Assembly (NCBI GenBank): GCA_020465985.1
Contig: JAANYP010004780.1
Coordinates: 116,135-180,134, forward strand
From: Centrapalus pauciflorus
Taxonomy: Eukaryota > Streptophyta > Magnoliopsida > Asterales > Asteraceae
DNA: 64,000 nt
Direction of reading: 5' to 3'
Shown here: piece after piece, positions 1 to 12,700 of the stretch
Numbering within the stretch: the first letter of the stretch is position 1
Layout: each line of letters begins with the position of its first letter
Notes under the pieces: generated by a model
The model's database searches: none
Seen by the model: the letters and a program-made list of their open reading frames with translations, nothing else
What the model was told of the DNA's origin: nothing
Program-made: the position numbers and the translations under genes

Positions 1-674
1 TTATTATGGTCTCAATCTTGAATGAGCTTTTTAGGAGCTTAAAATTTTGAGTTTATGATCATAAAATCCTATTGAAACAAACACTTTTTTATTGATTGGG
101 TTCTAATCTTTAATTTAAAAAGTACGAACCAAAATTTGACTAGAAAAATACGGTTGGAATGAATCACGATTTTCAGAATAATTGATTCAACTTAATTTAT
201 TAACATATTTGAACAATTAATTCAAGATATTGTTAATGAATATGTTGAATCAATAATTTAGATATCTTAAATTACATTTATACGTTTTTCTAACTTTCAA
301 CGTCAACTTAAAATCGTTATTTTAATGATTGGCGTTAGTGTTTATTTGAAGTCTCATCTTCAACGTTATATATATCACATGCCTAATATTGAAGATAGAT
401 TTTGTTAAGAAATATTATATCAATATATTTGTGACAAATAAATATCACTAAAGAAACCATAGCACTCGTTTTCATAGACGTGGCATATGTATGTCGGCTT
501 AGTTAGTTAGTTGTGAATGAATTTGGTCATTTGGTGGTTTGAATATTATTTAGAAATTAGAATGCTTACCAGCTCCTTTGTTTTATTAAAATGCTAACAA
601 AAAACCAACACAATATTAAATGTCATTTTGTGTTTTAAATAATTTGAGGAGTAAATCTTGATATATAAATTAGG

Positions 675-1376
675 GCAAATTACCAAGAAAAGTAACATAA
701 AATAAAAAAACCCTAAAAGTACAAAAAAATCTCGATTAAGTCACTCTTTCATTTTTTTTTCTTCTGATAAGTCCCCCAAGTATCTAGAGTTCATTATTTC
801 TATCATTTTTAACTTGTAACCGGTATAAAACCGGTTACAAGTCCACGTGACACCGATCATTGCTGATGTATAAATGTAAACACATTCTTACTTTTTTTTA
901 CCCTAACCCAATTTTACACTAACCTCTAAGACGAAAACGAACATGGTAATTGAAGAGGAACTGAGAAAGCGTAAACGAAGACGATCATAGTTATCGACGA
1001 ACTGTAGTATGAAGAGTAAGCAAAGTCGAAGGCGAAATTGAAGATTGTTTGTGGAGGTTCTCAGCTTCAACAACAAATAAGTACATTTATTCTGCCTTAA
1101 CATAAATTGATGGTTGTTTGTGAAGAATAGTCGAATGCGAATTTGAAGGTTGCCTTAAGATAAACTGGATTATATTTTTTCGTTTATAAATACACATCAG
1201 CAACCTCATGTGCCACGTGACTTGTAACCGCTTTTATACCGGTTACAAGGTAAAATGATATAATTAATGAGATTTGGATACTTGAGGAACTTATCAGGAA
1301 AAAAAATAAAATGGATACTTAATCAAAACTTTTTTTGTACTTTTAGGTTTTTTTTTTTTTTTTTGCATAATTTTCT
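675..1376. repeat. Foldback (inverted-repeat) element
   Basis: The left part (cell of AAGTCCCCCAAGTATC, then CTTGTAACCGGTATAAAACC) is matched in inverted order by the right part (CTTGTAACCGCTTTTATACC ... GATACTTGAGGAACTTATCA). The two arms enclose about 330 bp. Ends resemble the GGGCAAATTACC-type Mutator-like terminus seen again at 45362, but I could not find a clear target-site duplication. The open frame inside (903-1103 minus) has no recognisable domain. Confidence 0.6.
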
Positions 1377-1479
1377 CTTTTAGAAACCATGGCAATGAAA
1401 CAGTCCAACGGATTTTGAATCCATCCTAATTCCTTATAACACTAGTTTATTAACCTGTGTATTACATGGATAATTTTAA

Positions 1480-4400
1480 GACTGAATTACATAAATGGTC
1501 CCTGTGGTAGCCCCTGAAAAAATTTTATTACACCAGAAGTCCCTAAAATCGAAAAGTTGTAACATTTTGGTCCCTAAAACTAACGGTCGTTAACTTGATC
1601 CGTTAGTTTCAGGGGCATTTTTGTCTTTTTGACTTTTAAGAACCATTTTTGTAATTTCAAACTTTCGGAGATCATTTATGAAATTTTCATACTTTTCATA
1701 TATATATATTTATCATTTCTTTCTTTTTTATAATTTAATCATCCAAATATAAATGGTTACTGTGGTTTGTCCTGAAATTTGAATTTGGTCACCGAACTTT
1801 CAATTTTGTAGAAACGGTCCTTATTTTCATAGTTTGTTTGTAATTTTTGTCCCTCAACCTATTAATATGACCAAATTACCCTTATGTTGATGCAAACTAT
1901 AGTGACCATTTCTACAATTAATTTTTTAACTCTTTTTTATTCTTAATTAAATAACTTATTTTTAGTGTTACTTAAATTTAATAAACTATAAAAAAGAAAA
2001 AAATTATTTAATTATTTATGTTGGTTCATAAATGATTTAGATTTTTTTATTCTTAATTAATTTTAATTTACTATAATCAAAGTGTAAACAATCAAAACTT
2101 ATAATCGAAAAAATCATTTATGTTAAAAAACTATTTTCTAGAGGTTTCGTATATAAAATATTATAAAAAAATTTGACTCTATAATTATTTATGTTGGTTC
2201 ACAAATTTATAATAAAAATATGTTTGTGGGTCAAATATATTTTATTTTTTTCTTAAATAAAATCGGCCAAAGATTCTATTTTATAATTCGTTCACATTTG
2301 TATCAAAGCAAGGTGATAATGGTAAAGTGATAAATCTAAATGGTTTAAAATTTTAAGGTGTCGATTTAATCGGATTAAAATGACAAGTCAAATTGAAAGA
2401 CGAAAAAAGATTAAAAACCTATTTATATTTCTTGATTTTTATGTAAAGGTCTAACAAACCAAAGTTTGATAATTAAAGTTGTTAATCAAAGATGTTATAT
2501 GGACCTAAAATTTCAATCATTTTTGGTGTAATTAAAAATGAAAACGATAAAATAATTTATACGTTAGATAAAAAAATTTAAGTTGTCTTAGACCATTTGG
2601 AATTTTTTTAATTCGGTCAAATTAAACGTTAAATTTTTACTTATTTAAGTTCCTTAATATTTTTAACTTTAATTAAACTGTTGGCTCATAAATAAAATTT
2701 TTAAATAATTTATTAAAGTTAACTAACACTAAAAATAAAGTAGAGTCAATTACATAAATGGTCTTTGTGGTTTGATCAACATAAATATTTTTTATTATAA
2801 ATATATGAACGAATATAAATAATTATAGAGAAAAAATTTCTTATTTATGAAACCTTAAAAAAATAATTTCTAAACATAAATGATTTTTTCGATTATAAAT
2901 TTTGATTGGTTTACACTTTGATCATAGTAAATTAAAATTAATTAAGATTAAAAATATTTAAATCATATGAACCAACATAAATAATTAAATAATTCTTTTC
3001 TATTTTTTATAGTTTAATAAATTTAAATAACACTATAAAATAATTTATTTAATTAAGAATAAAAAAGAGTTAAAAAAATATTTGTAGAAATGGTCCCTAT
3101 AGTTTGCATCAAAATAAAGGTAATTTGGTCATATTAGAAAAGTTAATAGGTTGAGGGACCAAAATTGCAAACAAACTACGAAAATAAGGACCATTTCTGC
3201 AAAATTAAAAGTTCAGGGACCAAATCCAAATTTTAGGACAAACCACAGAGACTATTTTTGTAATTAACTCTAATTTTTATTTGTATGTTTATTGTTATTA
3301 TTAATAATGTTATTTTTTATATTACTATAATTATTTATTTAAGATTATTATATGATATACCTGGTTCATTTTTTCCAATTATTTATTGAGAATCCAAATC
3401 TTTCTCTATTATTTTTTTTAATTTAAGAAAAATAAAAATAAAAACTAGTTGTAGTTTCTTTCGTTCAGAAAATCGAAATAATTTATTTCTTTTCTCCATT
3501 AAAAAATTCAAAATAATAACGTGTTGAAACTTTTTTCATTTGGAAAAAGAATATAATAAAAATATTTCGTAGTTTCTTCATTGCAAATACTTAATAAATT
3601 TTTTTAGTTTTAAATGGTTTGAAAAAATTAAGAATTGAAATAGTTTATCGTTTTTTAGTCAAATAAACTAAATATCAAAATGGTTTGTTGTTTTTATTGG
3701 AAAAATTGGAATTATATTGATTTTTTATCTACGTTTAATTAAAAATCAGAATTGTTCTTTTGTTTGAAAAAATCAAAAATCATAACGGTTTACCGTTTTT
3801 TGATCAAAAAAATTATCAAAATGATTCGTCATCAAAATCAAGATGGTTATCGTTGTTTAAAAAATCAAAAATCATAAGGGTTCATCATTTTTTAATCACA
3901 TTATGAACGACTTCAATATTGTTTATTTGGATCAAATGAATGATGAACCATTTCGATAATTTTTTTGATCAAAAAATGATTAACCATTACGATTTTTGAT
4001 TTTTTTTAAACAACGATAACCATCTGGTATTAAAATTTTTTATCAAAAAAAATGACGAACCATTTTGATTTTTTAATTTTTTTGATCAAAAAACGGTAAA
4101 CCGTTATGATTTTTGATTTTTCAAACAAAAAAAACCATTCTGATTTTTATATAAACGTAGATAAAAAAATCAATACAATTTCAATTTTTTCAATAAAAAC
4201 AACAACCATTTGGAATTTATTTTATTTTACTGAAAAGAGATGAAACAATCCAATTCTTGATTTTTTCAAACCATTTAGAATTAAACAAAATAATTAAGTA
4301 TTTGCAATGAAGAAACTACGAACCATTTTGATTATATTCTTTTTTCAAACGAAAAAAACTTCAACACGTTGTTATTTTGAAATTTTTTTGAATGGAAAAA

Positions 4401-4919
4401 AGAAATAAATCATTTCGATTTTAGATTTTCTGGACGGAAAAATTACAACTAGTTTTTATTTTTATTTTTCTATAATGCAAAAAATAATAGAGAAAGATTT
4501 GGATTCTCAATAAATAATTGAAAAAAGATGAACCAGTTATATCATATAATAATCTTAAATAAAAAGTATAGTAATATAAAAAAATAACATTAATAATAAC
4601 AATGATCATACAAATAAAAATTAATTATTAAAACAAATGGAATCAAATAAAATGATATATTTGGATAATTAAATTATTAAAAAGAAAGAAATGATAAATA
4701 TATATATGAAAAGTATGAAAAATTCATAAATGGTCCCTGAAAGTTTGAAAATTGCATAGATGGTCCTTGAAAATCAAAAAGACAAAAATGTCCCTGAAAC
4801 TAACGGCCAAGTTAACGGCCGTTAGTTTCAGGGACCAAAATGTTACAACTTTTCAATTTTAGGGACTTCTGGTGTAATAAATTTTCATGGACTAAAACCG
4901 TAATTTATGTAATTTAGTC
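1480..4919. mobile_element. Mutator-like foldback element with 9-bp target duplication
   Basis: Left terminus GACTGAATTACATAAATGG and right terminus (reverse complement) GACTAAATTACATAAATTA. Identical 9-bp flanks TAATTTTAA lie at 1471-1479 and 4920-4928, the Mutator-type duplication length. Arms of about 270 bp (1480-1752 and about 4650-4919) continue inward as a second paired stretch (3276-3950 against 3950-4623), so originally this was one long hairpin. A second foldback (1753-3275) interrupts the left arm. No transposase coding; repeats of the type AAACGGTAAACCG fill the interior. Confidence 0.8.
1753..3275. mobile_element. Foldback element nested in the left arm of 1480-4919
   Basis: Left arm starting AATGGTTACTGTGGTTTGTC pairs with the right arm ending GACAAACCACAGAGACTATT; a second paired block is 1981-2155 against 2820-3000. 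The right end finishes with the family terminus (reverse complement GAGTTAATTACAAAAATAG). The left terminus lacks its first ~13 bases, and about 30 bp of host arm are missing at the same junction, so a deletion probably removed both. Another terminus-like sequence (GAGTCAATTACATAAATGG) lies inside at 2746. Confidence 0.65.
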
Positions 4920-5430
4920 TAATTTTAATAATTTTTTTCTTAAAACTCTATAAACTTAAAATTAATATCCAAACTTTTAATACTAATGATATTTAATATA
5001 TCTTATTTTAATAATTGTATGTATAAATTATTAAACAAAAAAAAAATATTCATTAATAACTTTTAAATTTATTATTAGTATTATAGTTTTTATTATAATC
5101 ATAAATCCAAATTTTTTTTTGTATATTGTTTGTTGTGATTTTGTGAAGTATCTAATTACAACATTATCTTAAAAGGAATTTGATCAAAAAATTTTCATTT
5201 AATCTTTAAATATTAATTAGCAATTGTAATTAGCAGAAGATGCCACTTTGCATGATGAGAAGAGGATAAATGACAATTTAATTACTATTTTAATAATATT
5301 TAATATTTATTGATTAGAAAAAACAAATTAAATAGAAAATTGTTAGACACACGTGACAATTCTATGTTAAACCAATTGGCGCTCTATCTAGATGTCATGT
5401 GACATTTAGTTACTTATATAATAAAATAGA

Positions 5431-6240
5431 TATATATTTTATTTATTATTTTGTACATATATAATATTTCATTTATTCATAAACAAGATGTATTAAATGA
5501 ATATAAAAAATTAAATACATTTTGTAATTTATATATATTAATAAAGCAAAATAATTTGTGATACATGTCACACTCTCAACTCTTTTAATTTTTATTTCTC
5601 CCGCTTATTTTGTCTGATATAACTCTTTCAATTAATTTATATAATTGTTTTTAAAGAAACTTTGATTACTCATATAATTTAATGATTTTAAATACTTCCT
5701 AATTTAACATCTAAAATTTACCTAAAAAGTTTTATCTAAATTATATTATTGATTTATATTTTTTTATTTTTAAACTTTAAATTAAATATTACATGTTTTA
5801 ATCTTAATTAAAATTTTAAAATAATAATAAAGAAATAACTTTACTTATTTCCCGTGAAGATATGTCCAGCAATTTACACGTGACAAATTATATTCTAGAA
5901 AAACAAGTAAAATCTAAATCATATTTTTTCAAATTTACATATAATATACTAAGATTTAAAAATCAATTCAAATCGAATAACTGCAATATAATAGATAGTT
6001 TAAAAATGATTAAAAAACATATTATCAATCATATGTATTTAGAAGTCTAGAAAAATAAATAAGTAATAAGTAATACGAATGAAATAAAAGAAAACTAAAG
6101 ACAATAAAAATGATAAACAAGAATTTTATATGAAAATAAAAATTTCAAGCATTTGAGGAAAACAAAGTAAAAAATAAACGAAAACAGAAAAGCTACACGT
6201 TGTTAACAGAGAAGCTACTAGAACTTCCCCTTCATACCCT
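5431..6240. other. AT-rich intergenic sequence upstream of the small HSP gene
   Basis: Contains a second Helitron-like motif group (ACATGTCACACTCTC followed by CTCCCGCTTATTTTG at about 5560-5610) resembling the start of the 15789 element, but no terminus that I can fix. No convincing coding; the short open frame 5862-6050 is AT-rich noise. Confidence 0.4.
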
Positions 6241-6248
6241 TCTCCATA

Positions 6249-6303
6249 ATTCCAGAAACTCCTCCGGTTCTTCTTCCTCCCTTTTGTTTGAATCCTATAT
6301 CCG
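6249..6303 (+). promoter_or_regulatory. Heat-shock element and TATA-like box of the small HSP gene
   Basis: ATTCCAGAAACTCC at about 6249-6262 contains the TTCnnGAA core of a heat-shock factor site. About 40 bp downstream is CCTATATCCG (6294-6303), a weak TATA-like sequence. The start codon is at 6435, so a leader of roughly 100 bases would result. Order and spacing suit heat induction, but a single two-module site is a weak element. Confidence 0.45.
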
Positions 6304-6390
6304 AATAAATCTACCATTCAAATCCTTACTTCAATAGTACAAGATCACAATAAGATCTCTCGGCTGTTGCTTCTTTTATTATTCATTATT

Positions 6391-6410
6391 CAATTCAATT
6401 CAATTCAATT
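6391..6410 (+). repeat. (CAATT)4 microsatellite in the predicted 5' leader
   Basis: Four perfect CAATT units lie 25 bp upstream of the small HSP start codon, within the predicted transcribed leader. Confidence 0.85.
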
Positions 6411-6434
6411 CATCCGCTAAAGATCAAACGGCTA

Positions 6435-6905
6435 ATGGAGATGGATATCAGTCTGATAGGTTTCGACACACCTTTCTTCCGCAACCTCCACCACATCCTG
6501 GACGATGCAACCAAAAAGTCAAGCAACGGCGGAGCTACAAGCGATTACGTCCGTGACGCCAAAGCAATGGCGGCAACTCCGGCTGATGTGAAGGAGTATC
6601 CAGATTCGTACGTGTTTATTGTGGACATGCCAGGATTAAAATCTGGAGAAATGAAGGTTGAGGTGGAAGATGATAAGGTGTTGGTGGTAAGTGGAGAAAG
6701 GAAACGAGAGGAAGAAGAAGGAGTGAAGTATGTGAGGACGGAAAGGAGGATGGGAAAGTTCATGAGGAAGTTTGCTTTGCCGGAGAATGGAAATAGGGAT
6801 AAGATATCTGCGATCTGTGAAGACGGAGTGCTTACGGTGACGGTGGAGAAACTGTCGCCGCCCAAGCCCAAAAGGCCCAGAACCATCCAAGTCCAGGTCG
6901 CTTGA
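6435..6905 (+). CDS. HSP17-CII: Class II cytosolic small heat-shock protein (17 kDa class)
   Basis: An intronless 156-residue protein, the usual length of plant class II small HSPs. It is an ATP-independent chaperone that binds unfolding proteins in the cytosol. Seen directly: the class II N-terminus (GFDTPFF at 9-15, followed by the DAKAMAATPADVKEYP block at 41-56), the alpha-crystallin domain from about 50 to 140 with the ERKREEEEGVKYVRTERRMG stretch, the conserved GVLTVTV near 131-137, and a C-terminal I-x-V motif (151-153, RTIQVQVA). The start is chosen because the class II N-terminal motif follows it directly; MDIS at codon 3 would be an almost equivalent start. A heat-shock element lies about 180 bp upstream. 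All expected segments are present, so the gene looks intact. The antisense frames at 6545-6994 are shadows. Confidence 0.96.
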   Translation: MEMDISLIGFDTPFFRNLHHILDDATKKSSNGGATSDYVRDAKAMAATPADVKEYPDSYVFIVDMPGLKSGEMKVEVEDDKVLVVSGERKREEEEGVKYVRTERRMGKFMRKFALPENGNRDKISAICEDGVLTVTVEKLSPPKPKRPRTIQVQVA

Positions 6906-7124
6906 ACTTTCAATCGGTTTGTTTGTGTTGTGGTAATACTTAGTTCAATGATAAATAATCTTTGGTAATGTATTATTTTAATCCTATCAATCATTACTAT
7001 ATGGTGTTCTTATGCGTTGCTATTTGTGTGTAGTTAGTAAAGTAGGTTGATATTTTTAGTAATGTATTATTATTATATTTATTTCTAATGGAAATTGATG
7101 AATGGTTTAAAAAATTTTCATTTT

Positions 7125-7610
7125 GGTTTAGGGATGATCGGTATTTGGTTTAGAATCGAAAAAATTGAAAATCAAACTAAACTGAATTCGATTTAGACCA
7201 AACTAAATATTAGATTCGGTTTTCAAATTGGTTTTAGACTAAATCGAATTTTAATTTAGGTTTATGGTCTGAATTATGGTTTCACTAAGTATTAACCAAA
7301 CCGAACTGAATTACCGAATTTTTTTTAACATTATATATATGTGTGTATGTATGTACATACTTATATACCCAAACCCAATGTCAAAACCTAAACATAATAT
7401 CCATACCCAATTACCCAAACCAAATATACCAATTGTTTTGTACATTTCTACTTTGATATTCGGTAATTCGGTTTTTGAACCGAACAGAACCGAACTAAAA
7501 TTAGGTTTTCGAATTGGTTTGGCTGTCTTTGTCTCTTAGAATTCGGTTTGCTTCGGTTTTTGATTTGACGTTTAAAAATTTTTAATTCAAGGAAATCGTA
7601 AACCGAACCT
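7125..7610. repeat. Degenerate CCGAAC / GGTTCGG-rich repeat
   Basis: Scattered copies of accgaac, ggtttgg and gaattcggtttt on both strands give a fold-back-like, low-complexity block. It looks like an old transposon remnant; no ends are visible. Confidence 0.45.
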
Positions 7611-9276
7611 GTAGTTTGGTTGATTGAGACATTTGACCGTAGACGACGCTACAACCCATTGGGCCGATAATCTGTTATTGGGTCGATTGTCTCTGGGCGT
7701 CCGATTCATTATTACCTTATCCATCCTTCTGGGCTTCTGGCTCTCTTTAGTTGGACGTATGGGCCTGAATGTTCGCCCCTGGATCTTTATAATATCATAA
7801 GTGAACAGTTTTTATTTATTTGAAAGGTATAATTGGAAATTTTCATAAAAAGCAAAAGTGCAAATTTTGGGCAGCTTTTTCTAAAATGAGGCGACAATTG
7901 CATGAAAGAAAATGCGATGTGGATATTAAATTAGTTACCAAAAAAATTTATAGGTTCATATTATAAGGATATAGAATGAGTTGTACCATATGTAATAAGA
8001 GTTGTATTTCACACAGGAGATGCCCATAAAACTTTATTACCTAAAAGATACTTTAAAAAAAAAACTATAGTTATGGATTTAATAAATCATAGTTTTTGCA
8101 TCTAGTTAGTTATTGGCTTTGGGATATGTTGGATGAATGTGCAGCATGTGTAGTCACGTGTGCCTCGCCCTCGGATGTTTGTCAATTGTCAATTCCCAAT
8201 TACTATGTTGCTTGAATTCGGACTTCTCACTAATACATACATCTTGAATTTAAATATCACATTTATAAAAATAAAAGAAAACCGAAATTCATATACGAGT
8301 TTGATTAAAACTTAATGTCTTATATTGTTACAAAGACGTTTCTTTTCAGGTGGAGGTGTGATGTTTGGTCATCACCCTTAAGATGTATAACATAGTGTTA
8401 ATTACTATTCACTAACATTTTCTGAAGCTTGAAATTAATTGTTTCACATTGTCCGAAGTTTATAATATATAAATTTGAGCAATGGGTAAACAAACAATAA
8501 TCAATGGAGTTTGAACAAGTTACAGTTAATTTGGTCCCAAAATCAATCTTTTTTCTTGTGGCTTCCACTTGTCAACCATCTCGATTCATATGCTATGCAT
8601 GTGAGGTGTTCATCATCACCTTCTCTCAAATGCTTTGGTCTCACCATATTTAATACTTACTATACACCACTTCATAATTATTTCTCCCTTTTTTAGACTG
8701 ATTAAATCAATATTAAAAAATATCTAGTTAAATTATGTTTGTATCTTTTAATAATTTAACACTTAATACTGTGATAAATCATGTTATAATTTAATTTTGG
8801 TTTTCACATAATACGTTCATATCTCTTTAAATTTTATATTATACAAAAGCTATGTGATAGTTGAATGGAATCGTCTTAATTTTCTAACCCTCTTGATTGG
8901 TTTATTTTTGGAATAGAATCGTTTAAATTTTATAAGTTTTTTTTAACTTATAATACCTAAACACAACTAAAGATTTTTAAAAAATGAAGGACTAATTATT
9001 AAATTCCATTTCGTTTTGATATTTTTTATTCTTTCTATTTTGATAAGGAAAAAAGAGATTTAAATTTTTTTTCTAAACTTAATTCTCTATTTATTCTATT
9101 AAAATTAACAAATAAAAAGGTCTACTGATTTTCCTATACCAAACGCCACTAATATACGATAACAGTCCTATTCTTACCTGTGCATTATGGCTATGTACAT
9201 ACAGTATAATCAACTTAAATGTGTTTTTAGGTACGTACGTAAAAAAATTGATTGTAAATTATCATCTCCATGACAA
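7611..9276. other. Intergenic sequence without recognised features
   Basis: AT-rich non-coding sequence. A GGGCCGATAATC/ATGGGCCTGAATG stretch (7660-7770) is slightly GC-richer than its surroundings. No open frame of interest and no clear repeat ends. Confidence 0.4.
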
Positions 9277-9703
9277 TCTATACTTCTATACTATATAAAA
9301 TAAGAAAACCATTTGAAGTTTCTGGAGCATTGGATTGAAAGAAATCAATGGTCCAGATTAATGACAACTCATAATTATTTATGAGATGTCTTTTATACCC
9401 TTAATTAAAATCAATAATTATACATATGTCATTTTATCTTTCTTTCCTAATTAAAATCAATAATTAAAAAATATATAAATAACCTTTTATCTTTCTTTCC
9501 TAATTTATCGCCTTAGATTAATCACTTCAATTTATTATATCAAAAGCAATTAACCAATAGGTTGATAATAACTAAAACATATATATATTGTCTTTAAAAT
9601 TTGAAACATGCATATAATAATTGTAATAATTTTGTATAATTTATATCTTAAAACAAAGATTTATTTATTAATATAACATAACTTTTCTAGTTAAATCATA
9701 TAA
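9277..9703 (+). mobile_element. Helitron-like 5' end and body fragment
   Basis: Starts A|TCTATACTTCTATACTATA, similar to other Helitron 5' ends here. The block AATATATAAATAACCTTTTA ... TTTCCTAATTTAT ... TTAATCACTTCAATTTATTA (about 9460-9550) recurs at 31150-31235, showing that both belong to one family. I cannot fix the 3' end: it may have been separated by the insertions that follow, or be the CTAA end at 15308. Confidence 0.4.
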
Positions 9704-9712
9704 AGTATAAAA

Positions 9713-12700
9713 GAGTAAATTACAAAAATGGTCCCCATGCTTTAGTCAAAATTATGGATTCGGTCCCTGATCTTTAAAAATTGCATATATGGTCCCTAAA
9801 AACACTATTTACTTGCAAAAATAGTCCCTCATTCTCTTAACTTTTTTTAAATGACCGTTTTGCCCTTTTCTTAATAACAATTTTGGTCCCTTATTTATGT
9901 AAATTATTTTCAGTTTTAGTCCTTATCATAATTTTTTACTTTTTGCTTAAATATTAAATGTTAATTTAAAAAGTTAATTATTATTATTTATAGATTTTTA
10001 TTTTAAAATATATTTATTTATTTTATTATTAATATAATCCTTATTTCTATATTTAACTTTATTTGATTTACGTCTCTTTTATATATCCAATTTATTTATT
10101 AAAATTTTACTTATCTTACGTTTTATTTGTGTGTGTGTGTGTGTCTATATATATATATATGCGTTTTTATCTTTTACACATTTGAATCTAACTATTTATT
10201 GTGTTAATATTAATTTACTTAATTATAACTTTTATAAAAAAATATAAACTTAGGGACAGTCTAATATAAATATTTTGTTATATATTGTGGCACTCATGCT
10301 ATCATTTTAATCTACTTATTTTGGGGTTTTATTCATTTTGATTTAAATATTTTTTAATTGTAACACATTTTTATTGCTTTATTCCTTTTATTCTGATTAT
10401 TTAGTTACATTAATATATTTCGCTTTTTGTATTTCAAATTCAACAATCAAATATGCACGATACAATATAAACACAATTTTAGAAATAAAATCAATAGAAT
10501 CATTTCATTACAAGATGAATGATTACAGTCACTTGCGGTTTCTCTCTCTCGTTTTGACTTTGTTTGCAAAGAAATCAATAAAAACTTTCTGATATGTACA
10601 TACAAAAGTTATAACCACCTACTATTAATATAACTCAATATTGAAATTAAAAAAAATAAATACTAAATTTGAATCCAAACATATTAAAAAAGATAAATCA
10701 AAATTAATAAAACCCTTAGTTTATATACTGTAACATCCCATTTTCGAGATAATTGCGTGAAATTATTTTAGTGGATGTTTAAATAATTAATATCGTGTTG
10801 GGTCAATGAGATCTCGAGTAGTGGATTAAACGTGTCGGGTTTATGGCTTACGTGTCTCCGAGTAATTAATTTAGTGGATTAATTATATATTTGGGTTCGT
10901 GAAGTTAAATGGGTTAAAAGAATATTAATTGTGAAAATTTGATATCGGGTTCGGGTTAATGGGTTCGGGACCGATTGAGATAAAGACGTATATATGTGTT
11001 GAGATTATCTTCTTTCTTATCCATTTTTGGGAGAATAACCTAAAGTGTATGTGTGTGTTTGTGTGGAGACCTTCAGCAGGAAATCCTCTGCAAATCCAAG
11101 GGTTTTGTTGCTGAGATTGGATCAAATACCTTCTTCTTCTTCCTTGTGGTGTTCTTGAGACTTCAAGAAGGTAAGTGGCTCGAATTGAGGTTTAAAGTTT
11201 GATTATATGGTGTGAATTGGTGTGAAGGGGTCCCAAATTTGTAAAAAACTGTCATGAATTGCTTATATATGTGTTTTGTGGCTGAATTCGTATATGTGAG
11301 GAGTTGTGTACTCCTGGGCAGAGCTGAAAATCGCAGGTCAGCCATGGGGGTTTCGCTTCGTCGCGGCGCGACCTACAGAGGGTTAGCGGCGCGACTAGTA
11401 GCCTGCAGGGGAAATTCGAGTTGAGTCTTATTAGAGGATTTTGAGTCAAATTGGTATCGGGTTCCTTCGGGACTATCGGGCTGAGTTTTGTAGTGTATTA
11501 AAGTTTAGTTTTGGGTCTCGTTGGGGTTGCTTTCGAGTCAGGCATCATCGGGATTTCGGGGTCGGGTTTTGATTGGGTTTTCGGGGTCCGGTTGGGATTG
11601 TGTGTCGAGTTCAGTTCGATTAAAGGGTCGTGTTGGGATTTGTTTTATAGGTTGATTGGAGTTCGTGGGTTCCGTTGAGATTGTTTGAGTCCGTGTTGGA
11701 TATGAGTTTATTGTGATTCGGTTTTTTTATGTGTCGGTTGGGTTTGAGATTAACGGATGGGATCTGTGTGATTTCAGGGACGAGTCAGCGAGTCGAGCCG
11801 AGCCAGAGACTTCGAGACTAGTGGATTAACCAGGTGAGTACCCGAGTCTTTTCCAAATGAGCGCTCCATTTTCTGAGTTGTACCGTGTTATATGTGTATA
11901 TTGTGTATCGTGAATGAGACAGGGACGTGAGCGCCAGGTATGATTCTATTTCCCACATATGTGTTATATGTGTGCATGAGATGAGATCCAGTCCCGGGTC
12001 CGTGATGAGTTCCATACGGACGGTGATTCGCGATGTGTGATCGCGTGGGTTGACTGTCCCTAACAGTCCTTGGAGCGTGTATACACGGCAGGGCCTGTAG
12101 CCGGTTCGCGCCCGTGCTACAGGGTTGTGGCTAACCACCGGTGCGCACGGTCGTTAGCTGGGGAAGGGTCCCCCTCAGTGATATTGTGTGCAGGGCTTCG
12201 GATCTCATATTATGTGTTCATACCTGTATAGAGATGTTGATTGCCAGGGACAGAGATTGAGCTTGTGTTGTGTGTATGTGCTACGTGTATGCATGTTATG
12301 TGTTACTGTGCAGAGTCTAACCCTTGAGTACTCACGAGCTTTCGAGCTTACGTATTCGAGTCTACCATGTTCAGGGTATCAGAGAAGAGATTGGTAGCCG
12401 TGCTTGTTAATCTGGGACTGGGGAGTAGCTGAGAAGTCTTATGCCGGTTTTGTGTAATGATGTGATTAGTTTGCCTATGTAATCAGCGAATGATGTGTAA
12501 ACAATATTATGTGAAAGTTTTAAATTAACAGTGATTCCAAGTTATCCTATGACATATGTGTAATTGAGTTATTGAGGTGTGCCACCTGTGTATTGTATTG
12601 ACGTGACATTTCCGGGATCGGGAGGGGTGTTACATATACTTTTTTAATAAGTATAACTAAATCAAAGTATATTAACGTAATAAAATAATTAGATAAAAAT

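Larger units (their letters stand above)
1442..5430 (-). mobile_element. Candidate non-autonomous Helitron (minus strand), host of nested elements
   Basis: Read on the minus strand, the right end begins TCTATTTTATTATATAAG and the left end finishes with a small hairpin (CCATGTAATACACAGG) followed within about 10 bases by CTAG. The flanking bases are A before TC and T after CTAG, as expected for Helitron insertion between A and T. The 3' end matches those at 15308 and 16415. No Rep/helicase coding is seen. The Mutator-like element 1480-4919 is inserted close to the 3' end. Terminus identification is by eye; the 5' end is the less certain. Confidence 0.5.

Noticed and set aside
6545..6994. Antisense frames across the small HSP gene
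   Set aside because: Shadows of the real coding frame, without domains or splice context.
11818..12397. Open frames on both strands as genes
   Set aside because: They lie within the solo LTR and have no recognisable domain.
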